Shown here: positions 48,384 through 56,176 of the stretch, piece after piece
Numbering within the stretch: position 1 is the stretch's first letter
How the letters are laid out: every line of letters starts with the position of its first letter
Source: a virus
Strand: one strand, 5' to 3'
IMG/VR virus record: IMGVR_UViG_3300027969_000042
Coordinates: 1 to 64,000 of that record
DNA: 64,000 bases
Made by a program: the position numbers and the translations under genes
Notes under the pieces: model-generated
Databases searched by the model: none
What the model was told of the DNA's origin: nothing
Seen by the model: the letters and a program-made list of their open reading frames with translations, nothing else

Positions 48384-49169
48384 TTATTGTTGTTTATAAC
48401 GTTTCATGATTTCTATTAAGAATGGATCTCTAACAATATCATCCTCTGTAAATTCAATAAATCCAATACCTGGAACTCCTTGAAGTCTATCCCAAGCATC
48501 ATCTAAACCACATTTCTCACCTTTATTCAATTTTAAGTCAATTTGGTCTGAATCTCCCATTATTACTAACTTAGATTCTTCTCCCATTCTAGAAATAAAA
48601 GTTTTCATTTCTACCGGAGAACAGTTTTGTGATTCATCAAAAATACAAAAAGAACCAACTGGATTACCTTGAGCATCCCATTTTCCAAATGTAGATCCTC
48701 TTAAAAAGTTTAATACAGTGTCTTTTATAACACCTCTTTCTTTTAGTAATTTTGTTGGTTCTGTTCCTATTAGTTTTGTTAAGCTATCATAAAAATGTGT
48801 GTAATAACTTAAAGTTTTTTCATTTATATCTCCAGGTAAGGCACCTAAACCTCTACTGGATGTTATTTCAACAATTGGTTTTGTTAAAACGATTTGATCT
48901 ATATTTACAGTTGGATCTTTAATACATTCTAATGCAGTTAGTAAAGATATTAAAGTTTTTCCTGTTCCTGCAGCACCTCTTACAAATGTTATTCTATTTT
49001 CTAGAATAGTATCGTGCATTTCTTTTTGTTTTTTGTTTTTGAATTTACAATTTACTCTAAATTGTGGAGTGCCCTGTGGTATTACTTTTTCTTTTGGTGT
49101 TCTTTTTACCGGTTCTACTTTTGTTTCGTCTGCAATTGGTTTCTTTGTGGTTCTTCTGCGTACACTCAT
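48384..49169 (-). CDS. phoH: PhoH-family P-loop ATPase
   Basis: 261 aa. After a basic, low-complexity N-terminus of about 45 residues comes QKEMHDTILENRITFVRGAA with Walker A GAAGTGKT (residues 65-72), then IVLTKPIV, LGALPGDINEKT (PhoH-typical), Walker B FCIFDESQN (about 173-181) and the sensor MGDSDQID. The family is very common in phages and is thought to act on nucleic acids as an ATPase or helicase-like enzyme. Complete by length. Confidence 0.9.
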   Translation of the reverse strand: MSVRRRTTKKPIADETKVEPVKRTPKEKVIPQGTPQFRVNCKFKNKKQKEMHDTILENRITFVRGAAGTGKTLISLLTALECIKDPTVNIDQIVLTKPIVEITSSRGLGALPGDINEKTLSYYTHFYDSLTKLIGTEPTKLLKERGVIKDTVLNFLRGSTFGKWDAQGNPVGSFCIFDESQNCSPVEMKTFISRMGEESKLVIMGDSDQIDLKLNKGEKCGLDDAWDRLQGVPGIGFIEFTEDDIVRDPFLIEIMKRYKQQ

Positions 49170-49242
49170 AAATTTAAAGTCTTATTTTTTAATATATATT
49201 ATATTACTTCTTCTCTATAAAGATTAGAAAAGGATTATACAA

Positions 49243-49254
49243 TTTAATATATAC
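49243..49254 (+). promoter_or_regulatory. Candidate phage promoter 12-mer 15 nt before start
   Basis: TTTAATATATAC begins 15 bases before the ATG at 49258. Confidence 0.4.
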
Positions 49255-49257
49255 AGT

Positions 49258-49485
49258 ATGAAATTTATACTTGAATACAAAGCATTTTATAAAGAAGGTG
49301 ATATTGTTCTTACTGAATACTGGTATAATGATATGATAACACCAGTAAGAATAATTGAAAAGGTCTCAAAATCCAGATTTAAAGTAAGTCATGATGTAGA
49401 AGGTTCTTCTATCAGAAATGCACCTGATGAAGTAATAAAGACATCTGAAATATTAGATAAACATAAAACAAAAAACCCATCATAA
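49258..49485 (+). CDS. Hypothetical small protein, CTS-like start (75 aa)
   Basis: Starts MKFILEYKAFYKEG. The body has EYWYNDMITPVRIIEKVSKS and VSHDVEGSSIRNAPDEVI, resembling a small SH3/KOW-like barrel. A single-gene plus-strand unit between divergent phoH and a convergent peptidase. It has the 12-mer at 15 bases and its own terminator. Confidence 0.6.
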   Translation: MKFILEYKAFYKEGDIVLTEYWYNDMITPVRIIEKVSKSRFKVSHDVEGSSIRNAPDEVIKTSEILDKHKTKNPS

Positions 49486-49498
49486 GATGGGTTTTTTT
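49470..49498. terminator. Bidirectional rho-independent terminator
   Basis: Stem AACCCATC/GATGGGTT with loop ATAA and flanking A/T runs, between two convergent genes. Confidence 0.85.
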
Positions 49499-49499
49499 A

Positions 49500-50693
49500 T
49501 TAGTCTAACATTTCTTCTACTAAACACTCGTAGAAAAATTTATCATAATCATTGTTCTCAATATCTAAATATTGTTCTCTAATTACTTCTAATTCTCTTT
49601 CTTTCAACTTAGTACCATTGTACTTTGATAAAAGCCAATCGTATTGTTTATCATTTGGAGTAGAAATTTCTACTAAGTTTCCACCATTATCGAAGTAAGT
49701 TTTACCTTTTTTCTTTTGATTTCCTCTTCTTGTTGATTTTTTACCACCATTTCGCATCATTATATCATCTGCACCAGTGTTATCATACCAATCTTCATAG
49801 TAAGTAACGTCTCTGCTCTTAGTACCACTTCTACTCCAAGAACTTCCACTATCAGCTCTTTTAGTTCTAGTAGCATAGTTATCCCAGTCTGCAGGATAAG
49901 AAGCTGTAGTATAAGTTTTGAAAGATTTACCTTCATAAACTGATGTATCTCTTTTTGTTGGTAAGTTTTCCCAATCAACTAATAAACAAGCACTCGCTAA
50001 ATTTACTAAGTGTCTTATATCTTGATTTTCACTTTTAGTGTGTTCTGAATAATAACCTACTGAAACATTTGTACATTCTGGAATAAGGTCAACAAACTCA
50101 GCAGAGTCAGTGTAAACACCACCATCATCTTTAATATATTTTAATTTGTAATCTGATTTGTTTAATTCAGCACAAAAAGCATCTGCAAATTCATCTGAAC
50201 AACATCTTGCCCAAGATTGGTGTGTAATAATTGAGGTAGTACCTCTTCTATCAAAAGAAATAATTCTATCATATATACCTTTAAATTCACCATATTTTGC
50301 TGCTAAACCAGAACCAATACAACCAACTTCTTCACCAATGAAAAAGTAGTATGTTCCTGGAATGTTATGTTTCATCATCCAAATCATAACTGATACGCCT
50401 GCTTTATCATCAGCACCAAGTGTAGTTGTGCCATCAGTTCTAATAGTCTCACCATCAAGTACATGTTTTACTGGTTCGTGTTTACTAGAAACTGTATCTA
50501 AGTGAGAAGCAAAAATTGTTCTTGATTCTCCGATCTTGTAGAAGTAATTTCCGTGAGTGTCTTTACTGATGTCTTTTGGTAAATAACCAAGACTTACCAT
50601 TTCTTCTAAACAAATATCCTCATATCCGTGAGGGTAAGTCTTTGAAGTCAGTTTAAGAAACAACTCAGGAATAAATTTGTTTACGTTTATCAT
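49500..50693 (-). CDS. M20-type zinc aminopeptidase/dipeptidase (PepT-like) with low-complexity tail
   Basis: 397 aa. Metal and catalytic residues are visible in order: His64 and Asp66 in ASHLDTV, Asp95 in GADDKAG, catalytic Glu121 and metal Glu122 in GEEVG, Asp148 in SFDRRG, and His218 in YSEHTKSE. This is the di-zinc M20 arrangement. Residues about 235-345 are a Tyr/Ser/Arg-rich, probably disordered linker, followed by a charged helical C-terminus (DYDKFFYECLVEEMLD). A host-like TATCTTTG box lies about 20 bases upstream of the start. Why a phage carries it is unknown; peptide recycling or cleavage of a specific peptide are options. Confidence 0.8.
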   Translation of the reverse strand: MINVNKFIPELFLKLTSKTYPHGYEDICLEEMVSLGYLPKDISKDTHGNYFYKIGESRTIFASHLDTVSSKHEPVKHVLDGETIRTDGTTTLGADDKAGVSVMIWMMKHNIPGTYYFFIGEEVGCIGSGLAAKYGEFKGIYDRIISFDRRGTTSIITHQSWARCCSDEFADAFCAELNKSDYKLKYIKDDGGVYTDSAEFVDLIPECTNVSVGYYSEHTKSENQDIRHLVNLASACLLVDWENLPTKRDTSVYEGKSFKTYTTASYPADWDNYATRTKRADSGSSWSRSGTKSRDVTYYEDWYDNTGADDIMMRNGGKKSTRRGNQKKKGKTYFDNGGNLVEISTPNDKQYDWLLSKYNGTKLKERELEVIREQYLDIENNDYDKFFYECLVEEMLD

Positions 50694-50711
50694 CTATTTT
50701 ATTTATTTATT

Positions 50712-50719
50712 CAAAGATA
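50712..50719 (-). promoter_or_regulatory. Bacteroidetes-type promoter box (TATCTTTG)
   Basis: Matches the TAnnTTTG -7 element known in Bacteroidetes, 18 bases before the peptidase ATG at 50693. Confidence 0.5.
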
Positions 50720-50763
50720 CAAAAAAAATTATAAACAAACAAGAAAAATATAATATATATCGT

Positions 50764-50775
50764 TATAGCTGTTAT
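50764..50775. repeat. Left arm of a 12-bp inverted repeat flanking the 50.9-51.9 kb gene
   Basis: TATAGCTGTTAT here, and its exact reverse complement ATAACAGCTATA at 51913-51924, just after the same gene. May be chance, operators or mobile-gene ends. Confidence 0.4.
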
Positions 50776-50860
50776 ATAATTCATGTCGGGTATCAATAGG
50801 GTGCCTTTGAGATTTAATTGAGAATCAAAGATATGGATAAAAAAATTAAAAAACAAAAAA

Positions 50861-51904
50861 ATGGCAAAACAAGTCAAAACTACTGTCCCAAGTGCGTGGA
50901 TAGTAAATTCCAATGATAGAGGAAGAAAATCTATCAAAAAAGGTAAAGTTTATCTATCAGATAAAGAAGAATTTCAGATAGAATTATTTAACCCACTTCA
51001 AGACTGCGTTCTAGCAGACATTAAATTAAACGGTAACTCAATTTCAAAATCAGGATTAGTTTTAAATCCAGGACAAAGATTTTATTTAGATTGTTTTATT
51101 GACGATAAGAAAAAATTTATTTTTGATACTTATGAAGTTGATGATACCGATGAAACTACACAAGCAATTGCTAAAAATGGATTATTAGAAGTTTTCTTCT
51201 ATAAAGAATCTGTTGTTACTTTACAAAATTGGAGTGATAGATTTAATAGAATTTTAACTACTCGAACTTATCCCTACTGGGTTTATCCAACTTATCCTTA
51301 CTGGGGTAATACTGTTACAATCGGTGCTCCTTATTGTGGTACAGGAACAACAAATACGTTTACTACTACTAATCTTACAAGTGGTAGTATTGATTTAAGT
51401 AATCTTAATATATCAACCGGTAATGCTTATTATTCTTCAAATACAATGGCAATAAATTCTTCTTATACTAACAATGTTTCTCTTACGAGTGCAATTGGTG
51501 GTAGTGCTAAAAGTATTGAAACTGGTAGAATTGGTAAAGGAGATAATTCTAAACAAAAGTTTGAATCAGTTGATATGGATTTTGATAAATACTATATCGC
51601 ATCAACAATTCTACAAATCTTACCAGAAAGTAGAAGACCGATTGAAACTAAAGAAATTAAAGTTCATAAAAATCTAATTGAGGTAAAAGTACCTAAAGGA
51701 CTTAGTAAGGATTCAATTTCTAAAATCGAAGAATTAGTATCTGATTTTGTATGGGAGAAAGATACAAATGAAAATAGAGATAAGATTGATGATAAAATAA
51801 AATCAGTTGAACTATTACAAAAACTTGGTGAATTACATAAAGCAGGAATTTTAACTGATGAAGAATTCACAACAAAGAAAGTAGAATTACTTTCTAAAAT
51901 ATAA
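50861..51904 (+). CDS. Virion-like N-domain protein with C-terminal SHOCT domain (347 aa)
   Basis: Residues 1-130 read as a beta domain with WIVNSNDRGRKSIKKGKVYL, VLADIKLNGNSISKSGLVLN and PGQRFYLDCFIDDKKKF, a pattern I associate with phage structural or capsid-decorating proteins. The middle (150-245) is Gly/Ser/Thr/Asn-rich and likely flexible. The last 30 residues (LLQKLGELHKAGILTDEEFT) are a SHOCT oligomerisation/tether motif. It stands alone on the plus strand with its own terminator and a divergent upstream gap. Exact role unknown. Confidence 0.65.
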   Translation: MAKQVKTTVPSAWIVNSNDRGRKSIKKGKVYLSDKEEFQIELFNPLQDCVLADIKLNGNSISKSGLVLNPGQRFYLDCFIDDKKKFIFDTYEVDDTDETTQAIAKNGLLEVFFYKESVVTLQNWSDRFNRILTTRTYPYWVYPTYPYWGNTVTIGAPYCGTGTTNTFTTTNLTSGSIDLSNLNISTGNAYYSSNTMAINSSYTNNVSLTSAIGGSAKSIETGRIGKGDNSKQKFESVDMDFDKYYIASTILQILPESRRPIETKEIKVHKNLIEVKVPKGLSKDSISKIEELVSDFVWEKDTNENRDKIDDKIKSVELLQKLGELHKAGILTDEEFTTKKVELLSKI

Positions 51905-51912
51905 TTAAACTA

Positions 51913-51924
51913 ATAACAGCTATA
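51913..51924. repeat. Right arm of the 12-bp inverted repeat
   Basis: Exact reverse complement of 50764-50775. Confidence 0.4.
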
Positions 51925-51928
51925 GAAG

Positions 51929-51957
51929 AAAAGAGGGTTTTTAACTCTCTTTTTTTT
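51929..51957 (+). terminator. Rho-independent terminator
   Basis: AAAAGAG ... CTCTTTT stem ending in a T8 run, directly after the SHOCT gene. Confidence 0.7.
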
Positions 51958-51970
51958 ATATATATGTGAT

Positions 51971-52435
51971 ATGAGATACCTAAAGAGATATAACGAAGCA
52001 AAAGATACTAGAAGTTTCTATTTTAGTGCCAAACCCGAAGAAGGTGAATTAGATGAACTTAGAGATTTCTGTGAAACACATTTAGCTTATCTTGTAGATA
52101 AAGACTTTGTAGTTGATGTCTCAAATGATTTTACTCATAAAAACTTTCATATTTCTATTCTTAAAGAAGGAAGTAAATATAAAGGATTTACTTGGGAAGA
52201 AATTAAAGATCATTTTATTCCTTTTTTAACACACTTATCAAGAAAATATGATATATGTTATGAAAGTGTAAAATTTAACCCGTTAGTGGGTGGACTTCCT
52301 AAAACATATACATCATATGATGTTGATAGAATTATATCAGAAGATGATCTTAAATTGTTTATTTACTTTCGTGAATTAGAAACTATTTCAGAAGTTTCAA
52401 TTGATATTGAATATAAAATGAATTTACAAGACTAA
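51971..52435 (+). CDS. CTS-like N-terminus, paralogue of the 22-kb protein (154 aa)
   Basis: Starts MRYLKRYNEAKDT. The body shares LAYL-x-D, KGFTWEEIKDHFIPFLTHLS and KYD with the 138-aa protein at 21988-22404. Its preceding AT-rich element (TTTATATATATG) starts 16 bases before the ATG. No known domain; packaged head protein is inference. Confidence 0.55.
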   Translation: MRYLKRYNEAKDTRSFYFSAKPEEGELDELRDFCETHLAYLVDKDFVVDVSNDFTHKNFHISILKEGSKYKGFTWEEIKDHFIPFLTHLSRKYDICYESVKFNPLVGGLPKTYTSYDVDRIISEDDLKLFIYFRELETISEVSIDIEYKMNLQD

Positions 52436-52436
52436 A

Positions 52437-52465
52437 AATAAAACCATCAATTAAGATGGTTTTAC
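52437..52465. terminator. Rho-independent terminator
   Basis: AAAACCATC/GATGGTTTT stem with loop AATTAA between the CTS-like gene and the converging small gene; it overlaps the 3' end of the latter. Confidence 0.75.
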
Positions 52466-52606
52466 TAATTCTCTTAACTTAACTATAACAAATCTTTTTC
52501 TAAAATCTATTACATATTGTGCTAGATTAAACCATCGTAATTCAATTAGTTTATTTAGTATATTTGATGTTATAGAAAGTAATATAAAGTATATTTCTTT
52601 TCTCAT
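52451..52606 (-). CDS. Small basic protein (51 aa)
   Basis: ATG at 52606, one base after the stop of the upstream gene (52608-52610), TAA at 52451-52453. Starts MRKEIYFILLSITSNILNKL, amphipathic or weakly membrane-like, and becomes basic (FRKRFVIVKLREL). Too short for a family call, but the junction supports it as a real gene. Confidence 0.5.
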   Translation of the reverse strand: MRKEIYFILLSITSNILNKLIELRWFNLAQYVIDFRKRFVIVKLRELVKPS

Positions 52607-52607
52607 T

Positions 52608-52853
52608 TTAAATCTCTGTTTCTTTTATTAAATCAATTATTCTTTGTCTACTATCTTTACATTGTTCTAAACAACTTTGTAACATTTCTAATCCGGCAGG
52701 ATGGTTTAAAATTTTATCTAATCTTTCCTCTGATAATAAATCCACTAAAGTCCAAAACGGACCTAATTGATTTCTCAATTTTGCTTGTGGTGTTTCATTT
52801 ATCCAATTTCCTTCTTGGTCTTTATGACCTGTACTTTCACTAAACTTTTTCAT
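52608..52853 (-). CDS. Hypothetical protein (81 aa)
   Basis: No family recognised. Polar N-terminus (STGHKDQEGNWINETPQAKL) followed by helices (FWTLVDLLSEERLDKIL; LEQCKDSRQRIIDLIKE). One-base overlap with the Nudix gene upstream, so co-translated. Confidence 0.55.
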   Translation of the reverse strand: MKKFSESTGHKDQEGNWINETPQAKLRNQLGPFWTLVDLLSEERLDKILNHPAGLEMLQSCLEQCKDSRQRIIDLIKETEI

Positions 52854-53425
52854 TACTTTTGTAAGTTCATATATTCTTTTAGTTTCAATAAAATATAATC
52901 AGTTATTAAATCTGATGCTTGGATATTTTTCAATTGTTTAATATCTAATTTTACTGACTTAGACATTCCTTCGTGTTTTGTTCCATCACCTTTTGGTACA
53001 ATTTCCTCAAAATCTTTATTGTGAAGTGGAATAATATAAGGATAAACTTTATTAGCATTCATCTTAGTTAAAAACAAAGGTCTCAACGCTTCTAGTTCAA
53101 AGTCTTCTCTCAAAACAATACCTGCTTCTTCTTCAAGTTCTCTTGTAATTGCTAAATCATGTGATTCACCTTCTTCTGTGCCACCACCGACTAATGTAAG
53201 ATGATATTCTTGTCCGTCTGTATATTTGAATGTTGGAATATATTCGTATCTTAAAATGACTTGATTTGATTCAATCAAGTAAGGTATACAAACAACATAA
53301 TCTTTATGTCTTACAATCGACCAGTCTTCGAATTTAATGACTGACATATGTTTATCTTGATAAAGTGGTTCTTCTTTATCTTTTTTAAATTCTTCTTTTG
53401 GTTTAAGGCTACTAAATTTATCCAC
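52853..53425 (-). CDS. Nudix hydrolase (ADP-ribose pyrophosphatase-like)
   Basis: 190 aa. The Nudix box fits GX5EX7REUXEEXGU exactly at residues 81-103 (Gly81, Glu87, Arg95-Glu96-Leu97, Glu99-Glu100, Gly102, Ile103). The surrounding fold (YIPTFKYTDGQEYHLTLVGG, YIIPLHNKDFEEI) is closest to ADPR pyrophosphatases, but the substrate cannot be fixed from sequence. Complete in length. Confidence 0.85.
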   Translation of the reverse strand: MDKFSSLKPKEEFKKDKEEPLYQDKHMSVIKFEDWSIVRHKDYVVCIPYLIESNQVILRYEYIPTFKYTDGQEYHLTLVGGGTEEGESHDLAITRELEEEAGIVLREDFELEALRPLFLTKMNANKVYPYIIPLHNKDFEEIVPKGDGTKHEGMSKSVKLDIKQLKNIQASDLITDYILLKLKEYMNLQK

Positions 53426-53458
53426 TTTACTATATTAGTTTTTCTTATATATTAAATT

Positions 53459-54097
53459 TTAATATCTATAATTGCGGGTCGGCTTGCGGCATTTTAATTG
53501 ACTTTTGCAATTGTTTAACTCAGAATTCCCTGCTTCTAAACGAGCAGACTTTCTCTTTAGAACCAAGCCTTCGATCATATCAATTTCTACTAAATCATTA
53601 TACAAATCTAAAAAGTTTGATGTATAAGACTTCACTCTATAAATGTTCTCTGATATACCGTATAAGTAAGGTTTCTCACAAGCTTTTGTACCATACAATT
53701 TGTCAAGTAAGACAACTCTTTCTTCAAAAGTTTTACCAACTAAAGAATCTCCATCTAAAACAAGAATGTCAAAGATAACAAACTTATGATTGAAAACTTT
53801 ACGATTTTCATCACTCTTACTTTTATTCATATACTCACCATTGATTACCATCCATTCACCATTTCCACGGTACATAGATTTTAATTCTTCATCGGTAATT
53901 TGAAAGTTAGTAAGTCTGCCATTGTGTCTATTCATTACAATGTGTTTTTCACCATTAGTGTAAATGGTACAGTTTGAACCATTAAGTTTTGGTTGTCCTA
54001 AAAGTGTGTTATTATCCCAGAAGTCTAAATCACTAGACATTATCGCGTTTTTTGGACGTGGTGGGTAGATGTATCTATAGTTTGAGTATTTTGCCAT
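53459..54097 (-). CDS. Polynucleotide ligase-family nucleotidyltransferase (RNA/DNA ligase core)
   Basis: 212 aa. Motif I K-x-N-G at residues 37-40 (QPKLNGSN; Lys37 would carry AMP), motif III INGEYMN, motif IIIa FVIFDILVLDG, motif IV IEGLVLKRK, motif V QLKCRKP near the C-terminus. There is no OB-fold or C-terminal domain, so it is a minimal adenylyltransferase core, like small phage RNA ligases. Nick or RNA repair is probable, for instance against host anticodon nucleases. Confidence 0.8.
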   Translation of the reverse strand: MAKYSNYRYIYPPRPKNAIMSSDLDFWDNNTLLGQPKLNGSNCTIYTNGEKHIVMNRHNGRLTNFQITDEELKSMYRGNGEWMVINGEYMNKSKSDENRKVFNHKFVIFDILVLDGDSLVGKTFEERVVLLDKLYGTKACEKPYLYGISENIYRVKSYTSNFLDLYNDLVEIDMIEGLVLKRKSARLEAGNSELNNCKSQLKCRKPTRNYRY

Positions 54098-54101
54098 AGC
54101 T

Positions 54102-54109
54102 CAAAGATA
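54102..54109 (-). promoter_or_regulatory. Bacteroidetes-type promoter box (TATCTTTG)
   Basis: Four bases before the ligase ATG at 54097, between a terminator and the gene. The spacing would place the transcript start at or near the ATG. Confidence 0.5.
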
Positions 54110-54123
54110 CAATAAAAAAATAA

Positions 54124-54144
54124 ATCCACCAAAGATTGGTGGAT
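54124..54144 (-). terminator. Rho-independent terminator
   Basis: ATCCACCA/TGGTGGAT stem with loop AAGAT and a T-rich tail on the minus strand; ends the nucleotidyltransferase transcript. Confidence 0.75.
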
Positions 54145-54184
54145 ATTTATGCAACATCATGATAAACTATATAATATAATCGCC

Positions 54185-54793
54185 TTAATTTTTCCAGTTG
54201 AAATTCTTAAAGAACACAAATAAGTCTTTATTGTGTTTTCTTTTACTTTCAAACATATGGTTCTCGGCATTATTTACCATTTCTAGTTTTTGCTCAATAA
54301 TTTGAACTGGGTCTTGTATCTTGTAAGTTTTCTTATTAAAAGTAAATGTATTATATTTTACTTTATCATTATTATCTAAAAAGAAATCTACATTAAAAGT
54401 TTGTCTTTTATTGAAAATACGTTTCCAACTGAAATCTTCTGTGATATATTGATAACCAAGCCTTTCAGAATTTACAGGAATGTTTTCATCACCATATCTA
54501 TTTTTATTAAATCCTCCAGTAGGTCTTTTATCGACAATTAAATCAATGTCTTTAATTTCTCTATTTATTAGAGAATATAAATTTAGAGCTAGTGAACCAG
54601 TAATGATAGAATCAGGATATTGATTACCTATAAATCTTAGATAACTTTCATATCTATCAAAGGTATTTTCAAAAACTTTAAACTTTACGTCTTCGGTAAT
54701 CAATCTAATTTTTAAGTTTCTAATTTCACTCAAAGGTGAAAAATCTGAGGGTATCTCAGTGTAAGTATATCCAACCATATCTCCGTCTTCCAT
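54185..54793 (-). CDS. Predicted nucleotidyltransferase (third copy type)
   Basis: I prefer the ATG at 54793, one base after a 34-aa ORF; the longer start at 54838 overlaps that ORF. About 202 aa. GSLALNLY and then DIDLIVDKRP give the Gly-Ser and Asp-x-Asp signature; the following residues (FNVDFFLDN) may give the third acidic residue. It resembles minimal antitoxin/AbiE-type nucleotidyltransferases in general shape only. Substrate unknown; unrelated in detail to the tandem pair at 15.7-16.8 kb. Confidence 0.6.
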   Translation of the reverse strand: MEDGDMVGYTYTEIPSDFSPLSEIRNLKIRLITEDVKFKVFENTFDRYESYLRFIGNQYPDSIITGSLALNLYSLINREIKDIDLIVDKRPTGGFNKNRYGDENIPVNSERLGYQYITEDFSWKRIFNKRQTFNVDFFLDNNDKVKYNTFTFNKKTYKIQDPVQIIEQKLEMVNNAENHMFESKRKHNKDLFVFFKNFNWKN

Positions 54794-54794
54794 T

Positions 54795-54899
54795 TTAATT
54801 GTTAAGTTCTTGTAGTAATTCTGACTCAATAAAGTCATTATACATTTGTGATAAATAGTATGCTTGTTCAGCAGAATAATTTTCTAAATCGTAGTCCAT
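54795..54899 (-). CDS. Small acidic protein (34 aa)
   Basis: ATG at 54899, TAA at 54795-54797. MDYDLENYSAEQAYYLSQMY, then an acidic end (FIESELLQELNN). Close packing with the next gene and a TATATTTG box about 16 bases upstream support it. A similar [10 protein letters not shown] stretch can be read in another frame near 54965-55000 after the truncated SHMT. Confidence 0.45.
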   Translation of the reverse strand: MDYDLENYSAEQAYYLSQMYNDFIESELLQELNN

Positions 54900-54915
54900 A
54901 GTGTTTATATTTCTA

Positions 54916-54923
54916 CAAATATA
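54916..54923 (-). promoter_or_regulatory. Bacteroidetes-type promoter box (TATATTTG)
   Basis: Matches TAnnTTTG, about 16 bases before the 34-aa ORF. Confidence 0.4.
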
Positions 54924-54966
54924 CAAAAATTATTTTAAATAATTTGACTAATTTTATTATATCTTA

Positions 54967-55407
54967 CTATTGATTTACTAAATTTTGAAGCTTGTTCTGC
55001 TGTGTATATAAACGTCCTGAGAAATTGACTGGAGATCCGTGTGTTAAATGTCCACCGTGAGATAAATCAAATCCTAAAATTTTATCACCAGGTTTTAAAC
55101 AAGCGTGAAAAACCGCAGTATTTGCTTGAGAACCAGAGTGTGGTTGTACATTGACATATTCTACACCAAATAATTCCTTGGCTCTTTCAATGGCGATTTT
55201 TTCTACAACATCGACAACTTCACAACCACCATAGTATCTTTTATCTGGATAGCCTTCTGCGTATTTATTTGTTAAACAAGATCCGGCAGCTTTCATTACT
55301 TGATCACTTACAAAGTTTTCTGATGCAATAAGTTCTATTCCGTGAATTTGTCTACTCTCTTCTTCTAATATAAGATCAAAGATTTTACTATCATTTTGTA
55401 CTTTCAT
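54967..55407 (-). CDS. glyA: Truncated serine hydroxymethyltransferase, N-terminal third only (146 aa)
   Basis: Unmistakable SHMT start: IASENF (residues 27-32), [14 protein letters not shown] (48-61), QPHSGSQAN (88-96), [12 protein letters not shown] (120-131). The match stops after RLY (134); the remaining residues [12 protein letters not shown] are unrelated. Full SHMT has about 420 residues and the PLP Lys near 230, absent here, so no normal catalysis is possible. The missing part is not found downstream in any frame. Either a decayed metabolic gene or a short protein that binds host SHMT subunits. Start chosen at the family-consistent ATG. Confidence 0.8.
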   Translation of the reverse strand: MKVQNDSKIFDLILEEESRQIHGIELIASENFVSDQVMKAAGSCLTNKYAEGYPDKRYYGGCEVVDVVEKIAIERAKELFGVEYVNVQPHSGSQANTAVFHACLKPGDKILGFDLSHGGHLTHGSPVNFSGRLYTQQNKLQNLVNQ

Positions 55408-55422
55408 TTTTTTAATTTTTTT

Positions 55423-55839
55423 TTATATTATAAAACCTGTCTGTAGATTATCTAAAAATCTTTGAGGTAAATAAATGTTTCTTAATTTCATTGCAGATTT
55501 AAAAAGAGGTGCAATTTCTTCCACGGTAAAATAAGCTAAGTTACAACCTAATTCAACTACATAAAAAGTTAGATGTTTATTATCTTTAGCAAACTGAAGA
55601 AAAGTATCAACACCCAGTTTAATCTCACCTAAACTTACTGGTTGATACTCTTTTCGTAGTTCTTTTGTTATTATAGCATATGATTGACCTTGAAGTCCTT
55701 CAGATTGTCCATATATAGCACCAAACTTATTTCTTGCGGTTAAGGCAGCACCTTTTCCGTGTCTTCCTTGACGGTTACTACCGAAAACGAAGATCTCATT
55801 TTCTTTTAATTCTTTTATGTAATTAGGTGTTACGTACAT
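55423..55839 (-). CDS. Macro-domain-like protein (predicted ADP-ribose/nucleotide binding)
   Basis: 138 aa. IFVFGSNRQGRHGKGAALTA (residues 16-35) with GS/GKGAA, then QSYAIITK, a P-V-S-L pause, and YVVELGCNLAYFTVEEIAPL resemble a compact macro-like fold (A1pp-related) known from phage and bacterial genomes. The Asn/Gly ligands expected around ADP-ribose are partly visible. Enzymatic de-ADP-ribosylation is possible but unproven. Overlaps the upstream gene by 17 bases. Confidence 0.65.
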   Translation of the reverse strand: MYVTPNYIKELKENEIFVFGSNRQGRHGKGAALTARNKFGAIYGQSEGLQGQSYAIITKELRKEYQPVSLGEIKLGVDTFLQFAKDNKHLTFYVVELGCNLAYFTVEEIAPLFKSAMKLRNIYLPQRFLDNLQTGFII

Positions 55840-56176
55840 CTTTTCTAATTAAATCTCCAAGTGTTGGTCTTTCAGTTCTTACTGTTCCACCAGGTAGTCC
55901 TAGTAAATCATTTATTCGTTTTTCTCTCAAAACTTCTTTTGAGTAGAAAGATTCCATATCAACTGCATGATACATTTTTCTTCCTTTACTATGAATATAA
56001 TCTAAGTTAGGTAAAAGGTGTAAATTTCCATCGGCAGATTTATTATAACCATAGTCATAATAATTATCATATTCTTCCCATCCAGAATAGTAATAGTAGT
56101 CCCACCACATGGTAGTTTCCATTTTTACTTCTGATCTAAAAAGTTTATCCTCGTATGTTTTATTTATTGCTCTCAT
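55823..56176 (-). CDS. Tyr-rich hypothetical protein (117 aa)
   Basis: No family recognised. Contains the unusual aromatic patch MWWDYYYYSGWEEYDNYYDY. The C-terminal half is more regular (ESFYSKEVLREKRINDLLGL). Overlaps both neighbours by about 17 bases, so it is tightly coupled in the minus-strand cluster. Confidence 0.5.
   Translation of the reverse strand: MRAINKTYEDKLFRSEVKMETTMWWDYYYYSGWEEYDNYYDYGYNKSADGNLHLLPNLDYIHSKGRKMYHAVDMESFYSKEVLREKRINDLLGLPGGTVRTERPTLGDLIRKDVRNT

Noticed and set aside
50707-50937. Minus-strand hydrophobic 76-aa ORF
   Set aside because: It overlaps the start of a convincing plus-strand gene and covers its promoter gap; hydrophobicity comes from AT-rich sequence read antisense.
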